Below, piece by piece: positions 1-11,480 of a stretch of DNA of 64,000 nucleotides; positions within the stretch are counted from its first letter, which is position 1, and every line of letters starts with the position of its first letter. Origin of the DNA: Hypsibius dujardini. Its lineage: Eukaryota; Tardigrada; Eutardigrada; Parachela; Hypsibiidae. The translations under genes and the position numbers were made by a program. The notes beneath the pieces are model-generated. The model was not told the DNA's origin, did no database searches, and saw nothing but the letters and a program-made list of their open reading frames with translations. The DNA lies in the NCBI GenBank assembly GCA_001579985.1, contig LRSR01004324.1, positions 39,142 to 103,141 of the forward strand. The letters are read 5' to 3'.

Positions 1-2192
1 TTGATCGATTGACCTTACTGGAGTCTTCAGCAAGAAGGAGGTTTACCAATATTTCGGACGAGAAAACGTTGACGGATATTTTTACAGTGGTAACGCCAGA
101 CGAAAGGGATGCGAATGTTAGAAGAAACCGTGGAGGATTTCTGGTGTTCGCCCAAGGACCGTCGCTCTGGAAACTGCCTGGCGAAGATGTCGGCGAGACG
201 AGAGAACTTTCAAACTTTTCCGGAGAAACGCATTGCGCAGTTGCAGTGGATTGTGTTAACCATCATCTCTACTGGACAAATTACCAAACGGGAATTAGAC
301 CTTCTCGGTATGATGGTTCAAACAATCACCTGGTCGTCACGAAAGGTAAAATACGTCATAACAAATAGCGTCGTCTGGTGGCATTTTCTGGAGAGCGATG
401 CTGATTATGGCATCAATTTTCATTTCTAGCTGGAATATATCTCGGATTGGCTGTGAACTTTGTGTCCGGAAACATGTTTTGGGTTGAAGGCAGCGCCATT
501 CTTGTAGCGAAGATGAGTCACCTGGAGGCTGGACACAAAACTATCATTTCACATGTGGGAATCGACTTAAATTCGGCCCTTGCCGTGCATCCTTCCCGCG
601 GGTAAGTTAATGAAGCGATTGACCTTCAACTAAGCAACCACTTTTTGAGTTATGCGATAATAAATGCAGTGAAACGTTTGATTATTTTCTGAGCGTTTAC
701 CAAAATATCTTGCTCATGGTATTAGCAGTTGTCATGCACTGATTGCCTTTGCAGTCAAGGATCGCAATTTATATTGCGCCAAAAGGAACAGTATTCACCC
801 GACTCAAGTAGTAGCTAAGCCACACCCCCGCCCCCCTCGAGTCACACACCGGTCCAAATATACGGTGCATGCGAGGGCGATGTTCACATGCTAGGCCATA
901 AAACTGTCCCTTGAAGTCGGGAGGATATAACGACAAATAGAGTCCTCAAAAATTTATGCGTTTAGGGATAGTTGTCAGACATATTCAACCTCGACCGGTA
1001 TTCGATTAAAATCTGGATGTCGAGGAAATCTAAATCTCACCTTAATAAGTTGAAGTTCATTTGCAGTAAATTTGCTTGTGTGCACAACATCCGAAAGTCA
1101 AAAGCAATTATGCAGTGTCCTTAAAAATGTAACAAATATTAAAATATTATTGTGTTCGTGCTCTTCGATTGATTCCCGTTCAAAATGCAACAGCTGGAAA
1201 AGTTGCCGCGTCAAAAATTATTTTCGAACCAATCACCTCATGTGACAGGAAATTTTTTTGGTACCGTCCAAAACAAAGGAAAAAACTAAAAGCGGATTGA
1301 GGTTGGCCGGGGCAGAAGGCAAGCCTACTGGAGAGGTCCCAAAAAAAATTTCGCTTCCCCCCCCCCGCCGGGCGAGGAGGAAGCTTCGACATGTAAAAAG
1401 CCTAACAAATTTTGGGGCAGTTACATGATTTAAACTTCATAAATCACAGTATAAAACTAACAGGCAGCCTTTCCCCATCAGGTGAATAAAGGGATGATGA
1501 AATTACAGCAGTGCCATCAAGAAATTCATTGTAGTTTTGGAACCACCGCTCGATCATTTCGTTATTGTAATCCACAGAAACAGAAACCGATGAAGAGTTT
1601 GCTGTGAATTTATTGCTGTCCTTTCCGAAGAAGAGTTTACAATGTGAACTAATCAACTGTACCAAAGCAAAATGTCTGCTAATTATTGTTCCGATCATTT
1701 TCCGCAGATACTGGAAATATCGAATGCATTTCGTTGAATGGAGGAGGCAAACGAATTGTCAAAGGAAGCGCGGGGGAATTTTTTGATAGCATCTCATTGT
1801 CGGGAGGACGCGTTTACTGGACGTCCCACCATCCAACGTAACTCAACATTGCTAGTGAGTCCTGTAATTGTCTTTCTTTAATCCACGCTCTGTTGCAGTG
1901 GCACGGTGAATAGTATCACCAAAAGTGGATTGACAATGAAGCAACATTCCCTTCCAGCCGGACGGAGTGGATCCTTACGCGGAATTGTTTTTGTGCCAGA
2001 ACAGTGCCCCAAATGTACGTTCAATTAAAACCATTCAATTTATACCTCGATTCGCAGCCTGGTTACATTTTCCTTTTAGTGAACAATGCATGCGCTGTTT
2101 CCAATGGCGGATGTCCTTTGATCTGTCTGCCTCTTCCGGGAAATAACAAGAAATGTGTCTGCCCTGACGGCAATTCATCCTGCACTTCGTAA
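1..2192 (+). pseudogene. YWTD/EGF secreted protein, copy A (5' end outside window, exon lost)
   Basis: First of seven paralogues. Visible exons by splice signals and comparison with copy B are <1-345, 430-601, 1708-1837, 1899-2014 and 2080-2192. Exon 1 ends an N-terminal stalk and enters an LDL-receptor class B repeat with the blade core LYWTN. The next exon has MFWVE and the 1708 exon has VYWTS. The last exon encodes one EGF-like domain (ACAVSNGGCPLICLPLPGNN, then KKCVCPDGNSSC) and stops. The 143-nt exon carrying SIYWS and DLYWTD, present in B-E and G, is missing: sequence near 1640 jumps from its 5' flank to its 3' flank. Since 143 is not a multiple of three, skipping it shifts the frame, so the copy is probably dead. 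Family knowledge: YWTD repeats form six-bladed propellers in LDLR/LRP/nidogen proteins. Role here unknown. Confidence 0.75.
791..928. repeat. MITE-like fold-back, family 1 (in intron of copy A)
   Basis: The left end reads GTATTCACCCGACTCAAG and the right end reads CTTGAAGTCGGGAGGATAT, so the two ends are imperfect inverted repeats around a C-rich core. The same element recurs near 25389-25519, 37692-37889 and 44153-45105. It has no coding capacity. I infer a small non-autonomous DNA transposon. Confidence 0.6.
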
Positions 2193-2700
2193 CAACTTTT
2201 GTAGTTTTTTTCCCGATTTGTTGGACAAACTTCCGTCGCAGACCTCTTTTTGTTTGTTTGATCGTTTTGTCGGTCCTAAATTTTAATCGGAATCGACATT
2301 TATTACAGATTTAATTTAATTGAGAAATGAATAAGTGGGTCAATTTCGACTAAAACAGTCACTGAAGAACTTAATTGAAATTCCTTGACAATTAATTTTT
2401 AGCTAACCGAGGAAGTGATTACGTTCTGTAATTTTAGTCTTTATCATCCCTGGTTTAAAATGGTCTTCCCGGAAGTGATTGCACACGTGTCACGCCAGAT
2501 ACAATTACGAAATGAACAGCTTCAATAAATGAAACCGCGATTGATCAAGACAAAGCGACAATTGCCGCAAAAGGTTGTTTGCTGCTTTCTTATTCCAAAG
2601 AGAAGAGTAGGCGCATAAACAGAACTTCCCCTCACGCTAAACACGGCAAAACATTACAAGAGCAGAGAAGCACAGGGAACATCGTTGCTTGATTGATTGA
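2193..2700. other. AT-rich convergent intergenic spacer
   Basis: Lies between the stop of copy A and the 3' end of the minus-strand ATP synthase f copy. It aligns by eye with 14112-15090, so it is part of the duplicated block. No coding signal seen. Confidence 0.6.
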
Positions 2701-3911
2701 TCAGTGATATTTGGCTTGGCTATGCAGACGAATAGTCTTGTAGTTGATGCAGTAGAAGAGAGCAGACAATCCCACCGCAAACTGCATGTACGGAGCGGCG
2801 GTCCCGTAACGCACCGCCACGTATTTGTGGAACCAACGCCAGTACCCTAAAAGGAACAAAAATTGATATGATGAGAGATAATACCGTAGAGAAAACCATT
2901 TTTCTTCTGCATTTGAATCGTTCCAATTGTGAAATTAAATAATAAATAATAACCACACCGAAGCAGATAATTTGATTAAATTTAATAAAAATTAAAAATA
3001 TACTGCAATTATGTAAATAATTTTAAGGACATGTATATTTCCAAATTTAAAAAAAAAATTGAAAATATTTGAAATGAACTGAATTAAATAAAAAAAATTT
3101 CTTCGTTTATACTTGTATTAGCGAAATAAATTAAATTTAGAAATATACTTCCAGAAGTTTAATTAATTAAACTCTTTAAATAAGTTGAATTTATTTGAAT
3201 TTAATTAGCTTTTTTCGTTGTACTCTTTTAGTACAAATTAAATTAAATAATCTACAAAAATTGAACACACGAAAAAACAGTATAAAAATATGAAACTAAA
3301 CGGCAGTTGTTTTAAAATAATCAAATTAAATATAATATAATATAATTTAACGTCTCTTTGACATTACAACAATTTAACTAAATAATAATAATCCACAATA
3401 ATCCACAAAAAATAAGGACATACAATATTAAAAATGTGAAACTGAAGAGTAAAATTTAAAAGTCCTTGTCAACTGGAGCAAAATGGTCTAATGTAATAAT
3501 TAATTGATGAGAAGGGCAATCGGTTCGAGAGGAAATTTTTTCGGCCAATTGAGAAACTCACAAAAACTGAAGCTTCTGCAAATTTGGCGATGAAAACTTT
3601 TATCCACTTATTTATTAACAAATATTTCCATCAATAAATGAAAAAAAATCGTGAAGGACTGCGTCAAAGCAAACACAATCAATTTCAACGATTTTTTACG
3701 GTCAAGAAAAACAAGATATACACACAATACTTTAATAAATTGATTGATTGATGAGGTTAAACTTGCATTTGAAATCATCATTCCTCTTCCTCGCTGTGGA
3801 AAGTGTACTCACCTCGACTAACTGCTCTCGACATGGCCACCGGATTCAAGCTGCGTCGTGACAGTCATGCCGGAAGCTCCCCAATCTTCACCTGTCCGAA
3901 TGCCGTGTCCG
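2701..3911 (-). pseudogene. ATPsynF: ATP synthase subunit f, mitochondrial (copy 1, in-frame TGA)
   Basis: Two minus-strand exons, 3911-3813 and 2846-2701, join in phase with AG/GT borders. Exon 1 encodes FGQVKIGELPA, then a TGA, then LSRRSLNPVAMSRAVSR. Exon 2 encodes GYWRWFHKYVAVRYGT, a hydrophobic helix (PYMQFAVGLSALFYCINY) and the C-terminus HSQAKYH. This is the single-helix f subunit of the inner-membrane F1Fo ATP synthase: the VKLGELPxW, GYxRWxxKY and terminal KYH features are typical. The TGA falls where the family has tryptophan, one base from TGG. The same TGA occurs in copy 3 (50571-50668). No start-codon exon was found upstream. Probably a copied, inactivated gene; recoding is less likely. 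Confidence 0.7.
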
Positions 3912-4422
3912 CTAAATAAAAATTAAAACAGCCAATGAAATGAAGCTAATCCATCAATCAAGCGCAGCCGAGAATGCTAAATTTAACAAGCTGAAGACGA
4001 TCAATCACGAAGCGTGGACGACAGGCAATAAGTCCCTGCCCTAGGTGCGTGGAAAAAGGTTAATGCAAATGATTGCGCATGTTCGCCGACAGTTCTCCTA
4101 AAGTGACCGTGACCAATATTGTTTTTATGGCACAATATTTGAAGTGAATCTTAAAACAATTTATGAGAAAGCGAGACGATTTGTTTTTCAAAGCTGGATT
4201 AGCGAACTTCTCCAGCTGACCTCGTATTGGAGTTTTTGTATACTATTATAAAATACCAACGTTAAGAGTTCAGTGATTTTGGCAAACACAGCATTTGGGA
4301 ACGTTGCGGCTCGTAAATCCAAATTAAGTTTAGAAACTTACAACTTTGGGATTGGATGGAATCAAATTGTAGGGTTTCTGTCAATAACTCTGAAGTTTTC
4401 TTTATCCCGAAAATGTGGGTAT
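3912..4422. other. Intergenic, nothing recognised
   Basis: Moderately AT-rich sequence upstream of the ATP synthase f copy. I see no conserved motif, RNA gene or open frame worth calling. Confidence 0.4.
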
Positions 4423-4624
4423 GAGGCAAAGTCTGTATTTCGGCTCACTCATGGGTTTCTCTTTGATCGCAGGTGCTTGATTGTTTGATTTGCTGTGCTA
4501 TATCCTAGTATACTATAGCACTTCTGAAAATCAAACAATCAAGCAGCTGCCATCAAAGAGAAATCCATGAGTGAGCCGATTTATCGACCAATTAGAGAGT
4601 GAGCTGAAATACAGACTTTGCCTC
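4423..4624. repeat. Long inverted repeat (fold-back hairpin)
   Basis: The left arm starts GAGGCAAAGTCTGTATTT and contains CTCACTCATGGGTTTCTC and GCTTGATTGTTTGATT. The right arm contains AATCAAACAATCAAGC and GAGAAATCCATGAGTGAG and ends AAATACAGACTTTGCCTC, the reverse order and complement. The right arm has about 28 extra bases near 4576-4604. The central loop is about 20 nt (near CTATATCCTAGTATACTATAG, itself palindromic). Could be a fold-back transposon or a precursor for a small RNA. Confidence 0.75.
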
Positions 4625-4979
4625 TTACCTGATCCTATTCAAAAAAATTGCGAACAAAGTTTTTGCATACCAACAAGGCAGAAGAATGTAACTGCGTTCA
4701 CAATCAAGCAAACGACGACCAAGCAAACTGATTCGGCTCGCAGCGTCACGGCTTCTTTCAATGGGCTCGATGTGGATGCCAGGTGCCCGTCCTTCAGATA
4801 AGAGTGGGAAGGCTTGTGTTGAATCAGCCGTTTCTGAATGCGTAGGATGCCATGTAGGATGACGATGCTCTCTCCCTTCCTGCCATTGCGGCGGCAGCTC
4901 GTTGTCAGTCTGTCTTCGTCCATTGTAAAAGCGAATCTGCTGCCGGCCACCTGTAGGGGCAAAACAAATTAGGCTCCCA

Positions 4980-5091
4980 GACTACAATCAACGACAAGAT
5001 TGAGTACACTGGAAGGTCCGGGTTATGGGCAAAAGGGGCGGAGTAGGGGGTGGTTTTCATACAATCGAATAATCAACCACCTGACCTGCAG
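4980..5091. repeat. MITE-like element, family 2, solo left half
   Basis: The arm with ATCAACGACAAGATTGAGTA and GGTCCGGGTTATGGGC is near-identical to the right arm of the complete fold-back at 6252-6434 read on the other strand. Only one arm is present, so this is a partial copy. Confidence 0.55.
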
Positions 5092-5442
5092 CGGTTGCTT
5101 TGTTCCACTTTCAAAACAGGAATTTTTTGCCCAGTTTATGTAAAGGATGAAAGCTATGTACAAAATTGGATGAAAGTTTAAAATTTCATGACATCACCGA
5201 GCTAAAAAAAACACATTAAAAACAAAAATAACAGGCAACACCGGAAACAAAATTGGGCGAGGGCAAACAATCAAGCAAACAACCGGTATCGCATATGAAC
5301 AATAAAATTGATTACGTAATATGTGAATGGCGCCTTGTCGTGCCCATGTAGCTCATTTGAGCATAGTATTGGAAAACCATCCATGCGTGACCTTAAGTGA
5401 CGCCAGAAACCCTCTTAAAAAAGTGAACAGTTTCACTTACCT

Positions 5443-5509
5443 CAGGGCCATCTTCCTCAGCGCCTGTCAGTCCAAAATCAACCTCCTCCTCGGCGCCTGG
5501 CTCCGTCAT
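5443..5509 (-). CDS. Possible acidic first exon, unknown protein
   Basis: On the minus strand an ATG at 5509 opens a short acidic reading frame (MTEPGAEEEVDFGLTGAEED) that ends at a good GTAAGT donor near 5443. A minus-strand open stretch follows at about 4950-4640 after a CCCCTACAG acceptor; its encoded text (RFAFTMDEDR, SCRRNGRKGES) faintly recalls FLYWCH-type zinc fingers but lacks the full cysteine/histidine set. No family is assigned, and linking the two pieces is a guess. Confidence 0.25.
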
Positions 5510-5638
5510 TTGAACTCCGAACTGTGACATCAGTTACTAAGAGCCAATTTACGGCGCCTGCAAAAGTTGGGAAAATCACAAACCATTGGCATTTCCCGGT
5601 GGGGTCCCACAACACCGAGGGACCCAGCAGAGTTCCGG

Positions 5639-6704
5639 CTTTCCGATGGATCACGAGATTGGTTCCCGTGGCCACGCAATGGCGCAGCCATCCCTCGAAA
5701 TTGAACACCTTCTTGAAAGATGTAAAGTCGAAATAACAAAGGAGAGAAAACTTGCTCGCATAGCTATCACCTTACTGGATGAGATACCATCGGCCAAGAG
5801 CCAACATGGCCTAGTTTCGTCACAGATTGCCACACACAAATGAATGAGCAGTGAATGAAGAGGGTGAATGAACAGAGAGCAGAGCACGTGCATTTATTGA
5901 CGGCGGTGTTTTGCACGTGCGGGATGCCTATTGGTACGCCACTAAGGCCAACTGCAATAGAGAACAAACAGCTGATTCCACCTGTGCAGAGAGTGAGTTT
6001 GAGCATTCTTGATTCTCGGAAAGTATTTTATTTTTTTCAGACGTAATTGAATTTTTCTACCCTTTCGCGTGCTACCGCTTCAGATCACATTCATGGCGAG
6101 CCTTGCGATTCCTTCTTCCAGAGCCCGGCTAGACTTTGCTAATCGTCATGGCATCGAAATGTTTCTTCTTGCACGGGAATGTTTTGAGATTGCCCCCTTG
6201 TGCAAACGACCGGCTTATTGGGAAGATCTGCTTGACGTAAGGTCATCATAGAATCAACAACAAGATTGAGAACACTCGAGGGTCCGGGGTATCGAAAAGG
6301 GCGGAGCAGGGGGTGATCAGGTGGTTGATTGTTCGATTGTTTGAAAACCACCCCTGCCCCGCCCCTTTTGCCCATTCCCCGGACCCTCTATTTCCCGGAC
6401 CCTCCAGTGTACTCAATCTTGTCGTTGACTGTAACTCCTTGAATAATTGATTCACTGACTAAATCATACCTGTTCATTTAGGTAATTGTCCATCACTTCC
6501 AGGGGCGCCAGCCGAGCCTATCTGTAGGAGGATTAGATTCCATTTTGAAACAGTTTCAGCACCTGCGCGACTTGCCATTTAAGGAGCGAAAAAGTATTGC
6601 TATTCTTCCACCCCCTTATGAATACTGTCCTGTGAACTGTCACTACTTGGAAAGCGGTCTCAAACGGAAGCTTGTTGCAAGTCAGAACGAATCAACAAAG
6701 ATAT
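5639..6704 (+). CDS. Putative multi-exon gene of unknown function
   Basis: Several plus-strand open stretches look coding. One near 5644-5843 encodes a helical region (EIEHLLERCKVEITKERKLA). The second runs from about 6083, or from the ATG at 6092, to a GTAAGG donor after WEDLLD at 6237. A third begins at an AG before GTAATTGTC near 6481 and runs to a TGA near 6704 (LPFKERKSIAILPPPYEYCP). The second and third join in phase 0. A complete family 2 MITE (6252-6434) sits in the intron between them. I do not recognise the protein and the exon model is tentative. Confidence 0.3.
6252..6434. repeat. MITE-like fold-back, family 2 (complete)
   Basis: The left arm has CAACAAGATTGAGAACACTC, then GGGTCCGGGG and GGGCGGAGCAGGGGGT. 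The right arm has the complementary ACCCCTGCCCCGCCC, CCCCGGACCC and GTACTCAATCTTGTCGTTGA. No coding capacity. A half copy lies at 4980-5091. Confidence 0.7.
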
Positions 6705-7011
6705 GACAAAAATGTGTTTGCTTTGATTGAAAACACTTATTGCAATTTGCGAAATTGATTTCAAAATCGATTTCAAAATCGATCTACCGGTATGTTAACT
6801 TCATTTCTGTAAAAACAAGGAGCCATATTTGCTAAAAAAGGTTTCTCAAGTTTTGTGTTTTAGGGCATTTACATGCTTACTTAGTGATCAATTTTAGGCT
6901 CAATTGAGATAAAGAATATTATGTGTTGCAGTTTTTTCCTGCGAGCAGTTGAAAATTGCGCTGTCTTAAAATGCAGTCTGTCAATATTTAAGTTTTCCTG
7001 CAGAAAATCGT

Positions 7012-7027
7012 GTTTGTGTCTGTGTCT

Positions 7028-7068
<41 letters not shown>

Positions 7069-7790
7069 AGTGTCGGTGTCGGTGTCTGTGTCTGCGTCTT
7101 TCTGTGTTTGTGTCTGTGTCTGCGCCTGTGTCTGTGTCTGTTTCTGTGTCTGCCTCTGTCTGTGTTTGTGTCTGTGACTGTGTCTGTGTCTGTGTCTGTG
7201 TCTGTGTCTGTGTCTGTGTCTGTGTCTGTGTCTGTGTCTGTGCCTGTGCCTGTGTCTGTGTTTGTGTTGGTGTCGTTGTCTGTGTTTGTGTTTGTTTCTG
7301 TGTCTGTCGGTGTCGGTGTCTGTGTCTGTTGGTGTTGGTGTCGATGTCGGTGTTTGTGTTTGTGTCTGTGCCTGTGTTTGTGTCTGTGTTTGTGACTGTG
7401 TCTGTGTCTTTGTCGGTGTCGTTGTTTGTGTTTGTGTCTGTGACTGTATCTCTGTCCGTTTCTTTGTCTCTCTGTGTCTGTTGGTGTCTAACCGTGTCTG
7501 TGTTTAAGTTTGTGTTTGCCTGTGTCTGTTTTTGTGAATGTTTTTGTGTCTGCTTCTGTGTCTCTGTATCTGTCCATGTTTGTGTCTGCTTCTGTGTCTT
7601 TGTCATTGTTTGTGTCAGTCTGCATATCCGAGAAGGTGTCTGCAACTTTGTTTTTTCCCCTTTGTGTGTTTGTGTCTATGTCAGAATCCGCCTCCGTGTA
7701 TGCAGAATATTTTTATCTGCCTGTGCTTGTGTCTGCGCCTGTGTCTGTCTCGGTGCCTGTCCCTGTGTTTTTGTCTGCCTATCTCTTTAT
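7012..7790 (+). repeat. Degenerate TGTCTG/TGTCGG simple repeat
   Basis: Nearly 800 bp of hexamer-like TGTGTC/GGTGTC units with drifting interruptions; the purest stretch is near 7180-7250. All six frames appear open here because the unit length is a multiple of three, so the apparent Cys/Val- and Thr/Gln-rich proteins are artefacts. Shorter relatives occur at 23528-23585 and 44060-44118. Confidence 0.9.
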
Positions 7791-7850
7791 GCCAGTAGGA
7801 GATTCAGTAGTACCGATTTTGTGTAAACGTGCATTTCATTTTAATAATTA

Positions 7851-7975
7851 GAGAGTTTTCGCAAACGGTATATCGCACGGTATAGCGGTACAGTATAGAA
7901 AACTGAACTGGGGTCCGAGAGAGTTTTTTATACTGTACCGCTATACCGTGCGATATACCGTTTGCGAAAAGTCTC
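7851..7975. repeat. Short fold-back element with near-perfect 47-bp arms
   Basis: The left arm 7851-7897 (contains GCAAACGGTATATCGCACGG) is complementary to the right arm 7929-7975 (contains CCGTGCGATATACCGTTTGC), with one mismatch seen, around a 31-nt loop. Such near-identity suggests recent origin. It is a MITE-like hairpin or a small-RNA precursor. No copy was seen elsewhere in the window. Confidence 0.85.
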
Positions 7976-8092
7976 TATTGTTCGGATTTACTATTTACGC
8001 ACTTAACGTACAGCACATTGTCTGTCCATGATGTTCTTTAAGTACACCCAAGTATAGATTTCATACATTAAATTGCATTACGAAGAATAATC

Positions 8093-8386
8093 TCAGCTCA
8101 TCGGAGTCATTGCGTTGAAAATCCATACATTGTTTTTACAAAGTTTTGTGAGGGTGGAGTCCGAGTATGCCTTGAAAGATGGTGACCTAACGACCGCTGC
8201 GGTAGCTGTAATCATGCGGTTAAACACGCAAGTCATACTTTGAATGTCGTCAGGTCTCAGCGGAAGTAATTTATCAATTTTTTTAAGCAATAACAAGGTC
8301 TGACGTGACTCTACTGTAGCTTCGTACATACTAGGGAACCTTACAAGAAGTACTGTACTTAATTTTTCTGCTTTTAGTTTGAGCAT
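8093..8386 (-). CDS. Uncharacterised minus-strand open frame
   Basis: A 97-codon frame with balanced composition and a helical look (for example LLLLKKIDKLLPLRPDDIQ). There is no signal peptide, membrane span or recognised motif. It may be an exon of an unannotated gene or a transposon fragment. Its flanks gave no convincing partner exons. Confidence 0.25.
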   Translation of the reverse strand: MLKLKAEKLSTVLLVRFPSMYEATVESRQTLLLLKKIDKLLPLRPDDIQSMTCVFNRMITATAAVVRSPSFKAYSDSTLTKLCKNNVWIFNAMTPMS

Positions 8387-8399
8387 TGTGGTAATTTAA

Positions 8400-9940
8400 A
8401 CGGTAAAGTATTTGAGTCATACGCCGGAAAATAGTTCATAAGCCGTATCACTTATTCAGCTTAATTAAAACCAGTTCTATAAGGTATGAAAAAAGACTCC
8501 ACACTAGTTTGAGCCGGCTCTGCATATCGTGTGATTTCCCGGGTATGGTTAGCCGTACCAAACTTTGCCTGCCTTCACATCGTATTCCGTCGAACAAAAA
8601 ATAAATGATTCTGTTTTTTTACGCGGTACTTTACAAGCAGCAAAAAAAATATAAATCTTAAAAATGTGCCCAATCATTCAACATCACAGAAAACAAGTTC
8701 CAGCATTTCCGTGCACGTTTTAAGGTAGAATAAAGACTCGCTTACACATTTGCAGTAGTCATATCGCTGTGATGGGTCCGAGTATATTTAGAGTTTTTAT
8801 GCGATGAAATTGTCTCCCGGGCTTATGGTAGAAGGCGTAGCGAGAGAGATTGCTACTCGAAGAAAAAATCGCTCTTCTCAGGAAGTTGTCTTTTTTGTTT
8901 CTCTCGTATTTTCTTCTTCAGCGAAATTTATTGAATCCCGAATTCAGGCTTAGAGCTCCTGAATACTTCAATAATAATCGCGTTTTAATTCAATCAAAGG
9001 TATAGGTCTGTTGGAACCATTGTTGCCCGCCAAAAATGAAGAGAGAGTCCATTGAAGTTAACAACAAACAAACGGCAAAAACTTGAATTTATCGTGCGAT
9101 TGGTAAAAAAACGTTGTAGTCATGAATAGCGACGTAGTCAGTTATTGGGATTCTACTCATTATTATTCCGATTGGATTCGGAACGAAAATTCATCGCAAA
9201 CGGTTGCTTCTCGAAAAATTTGTGCACGCTGCTTTCAGAATTCTTCTTATGGGCCATTCCTGTTTTCTTCTTAGAGAAATGTTATTTACTGTCATAATGT
9301 CCGTGCACAAGTTGATCTACTTTTTCCAAACCGTGATATTTTAATAGCGATATGCGAACCTCCGCTTCGTTAAAAATTGCTCTGATAATTCAACGGTTTT
9401 TCTAGTTTCCTTTAAAATTTATGTCTCATTTCTTGAGATTTCATTTTGCAACTTTAACCTTTCGTTAACTTTCCTTTTCAGATTTTGCCCAATATTTACA
9501 ATTTGCCCAATATTTACAATATTTGCAAATTTTTTGTTTATCGACCAGTTTCCGTATACACCAGACCGTTACACTTCAAAGAAGCTTTGAGGTTGCACCT
9601 TCTACCCACAGCAGTACTCGCTGTCGTGCATACTGTAGAAAATTGTAATATGGTCTGCAGTCATTTTCTTGCTTAAGAAGGACTGCCAAACCGGTGTAAG
9701 AAATAGCAGACGTAAAAAGCTAGTTCATTCGTCATTACAGGTTAGCGCTGCAGGCTGCCCACAATATCTGAGCAGTAATTGACGTCAGTTGCTCTTTCGA
9801 GTGCAGTTAAATATCTACGTCTACTGGCAAAAATTGGGTGTCTGTACTTCTATTAACACTTTGTAAACTTTTCATTTTTTTCCACATATTCCATAAATGC
9901 GATAATAACATCTTGTCTCTTTTTTTAGTGAACCCTGCAC
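8400..9940. other. Intergenic, nothing recognised
   Basis: AT-rich single-copy-looking DNA without convincing exons, RNA genes or repeats, except the short direct repeat TTGCCCAATATTTACAAT near 9485-9520. Confidence 0.4.
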
Positions 9941-9947
9941 CTCTCAG

Positions 9948-10020
9948 ATGGCACGAATCTTTTTAACGGTGCTGCTCATTTTTTCAAGTGTTATTTACGC
10001 GTCTACAAGTAATTTGCAGG
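9948..10020 (+). CDS. Signal-peptide first exon of an unidentified secreted protein
   Basis: An ATG at 9948 starts MARIFLTVLLIFSSVIYAST, a classic signal peptide (charged start, hydrophobic core, small residues before cleavage). It ends in phase 1 at a consensus GTAAGA donor at 10021. Too short to appear as a free-standing ORF. The next exon is not identified. It may be the leader of YWTD/EGF copy B, whose known exons begin at 11954 on the same strand, but the join was not demonstrated. Confidence 0.5.
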
Positions 10021-10997
10021 GTAAGACAGTTTTTTTTTATTGTTGTATTGATCTGATAGGGGCTTCAGAGATGCAGAATGTTCTACTCAGTTCTGGAAAG
10101 TGAAAAACCAAAATAATATGACTACCGGGTGGAAACTTATTTTTTGGAAAATATTTACAGATTGTTGAGGTCGTGAACGTCAGTCGTTACAAAAACATGA
10201 TGACGCTAAAATGTAGCAAATTCAATTGACTTCCAACGACTATACTCAAATTGTTACATCGTGCAAGAGTATGATTGAGAACTTCATTTATTCTAACCTT
10301 AGTCAAATTTGAAAATGTCATCGGAGCACAATTTTTAACCCGCGGTTTGCGAGGCTTGGTAATTGTCTCCCTGTTTGCGTTTTTGGAAAACGTACAAAGC
10401 GCTTTTGATAACAGCAATTTTGAAGCATTTTATGTAGGCTTCATAAATAATGATTATGTTCGTAATTTTGCGACATTTAAATTTCCCCGCATTGAAACTT
10501 GAAGCGCCCAACAAGGCCTGAGAAGCTCATATCTTTAATCGTTGGGACAAAGTGTCGCCACGTTATAGCTTTCGCTGTGAGGATGTAACTGCTAAAATTT
10601 GAACAAAGTCTTTCCTAAGACAACAGTTTACAAAGTTGAAATGCATTTGGGTGTTCTGTAGAGCGTTTCAGCAAAAGCGAGACTCATGAAAGACTCGTCA
10701 AAGATATAATTGCCAGAGAGCTCCCTGACATTTCGTCACTTAGTTCTATGCACAAAGTAATCTTGAGCTCTCTAATCCTTTTGAAATTTTTACCAACGAT
10801 GATTAAGATGCGTTACTACTGTTTGAGATCAAATTTTCTTTCTTTTTATATTTTTTTTCGAATTTTTTATTCGGGGACATTTTCGTCACTTACCCCTGTC
10901 TAAATATTAAAAAATTAAAATACTTTATTCATACATTTTCAAAATGTGAAGTAATATGAAGCTATAGAGTTCCGAAATAGTAGGTCTTGGTCGGTTA

Positions 10998-11480
10998 TCA
11001 AAGACTGAAAGTTTGCAAATTAGCAAAAATCGTTTTTTTAAACTTTATCGAGTTATCAATCTTGCTCCTGAGTTCTTCTGCCGACATGACAGAGTTCGGG
11101 CTGGTCTTCTTCGCGAATTCGATTCTGACGGCATATTCGGTCTTGCGCTTTCCCTGTTTCGTGCGCCCGGAGTGAGCGCGGATGCATGTCTGGCAGCTGC
11201 TGCAGCGGTTCACTTCCATAAGTAAACGCAACCTTCTCGGGCACTTTCCGCATACAAATGCAGCGGCTGTCCAGGCGGCTGAGATACAACTTCAAGTCCA
11301 AGTCAGTGAATCGTGGTGGAAGAGCAGTAAGCCATGAAAGGGACCATTCCTTGCCGAGGACATGAAGACTGTAGGAGAGAGAATCATCAAAGGTGATCTT
11401 TTTGGGTTGCCGGTCGGGCTCATTGTGCGTTGTCGTAGAACCTGCGGAAAGAGCCTTAGTAGAACAATAGTGAGCTGTAT
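10998..11480 (-). pseudogene. Fragment of a P-element/THAP9-like transposon (copy 2)
   Basis: About 450 bp that repeats, with high similarity and small indels, the segment 22750-23210. In both, a minus-strand frame encodes a cysteine cluster (VNRCSSCQTCIRAH) followed by a basic and helical segment (SVMSAEELRSKIDNSIKFKK). In the other copy this lies upstream, in coding direction, of recognisable P-element transposase core sequence, so I infer this is the 5' part of the same element. A neighbouring stretch, 11560-11620, matches 23280-23350. No catalytic part is present here. Confidence 0.45.

Noticed and set aside
6921-7851. Long Cys/Val-rich, Thr/Gln/Asp-rich and Leu/Cys-rich open frames
   Set aside because: They all lie in the degenerate TGTCTG repeat, are open on both strands at once and have repeat-driven composition.
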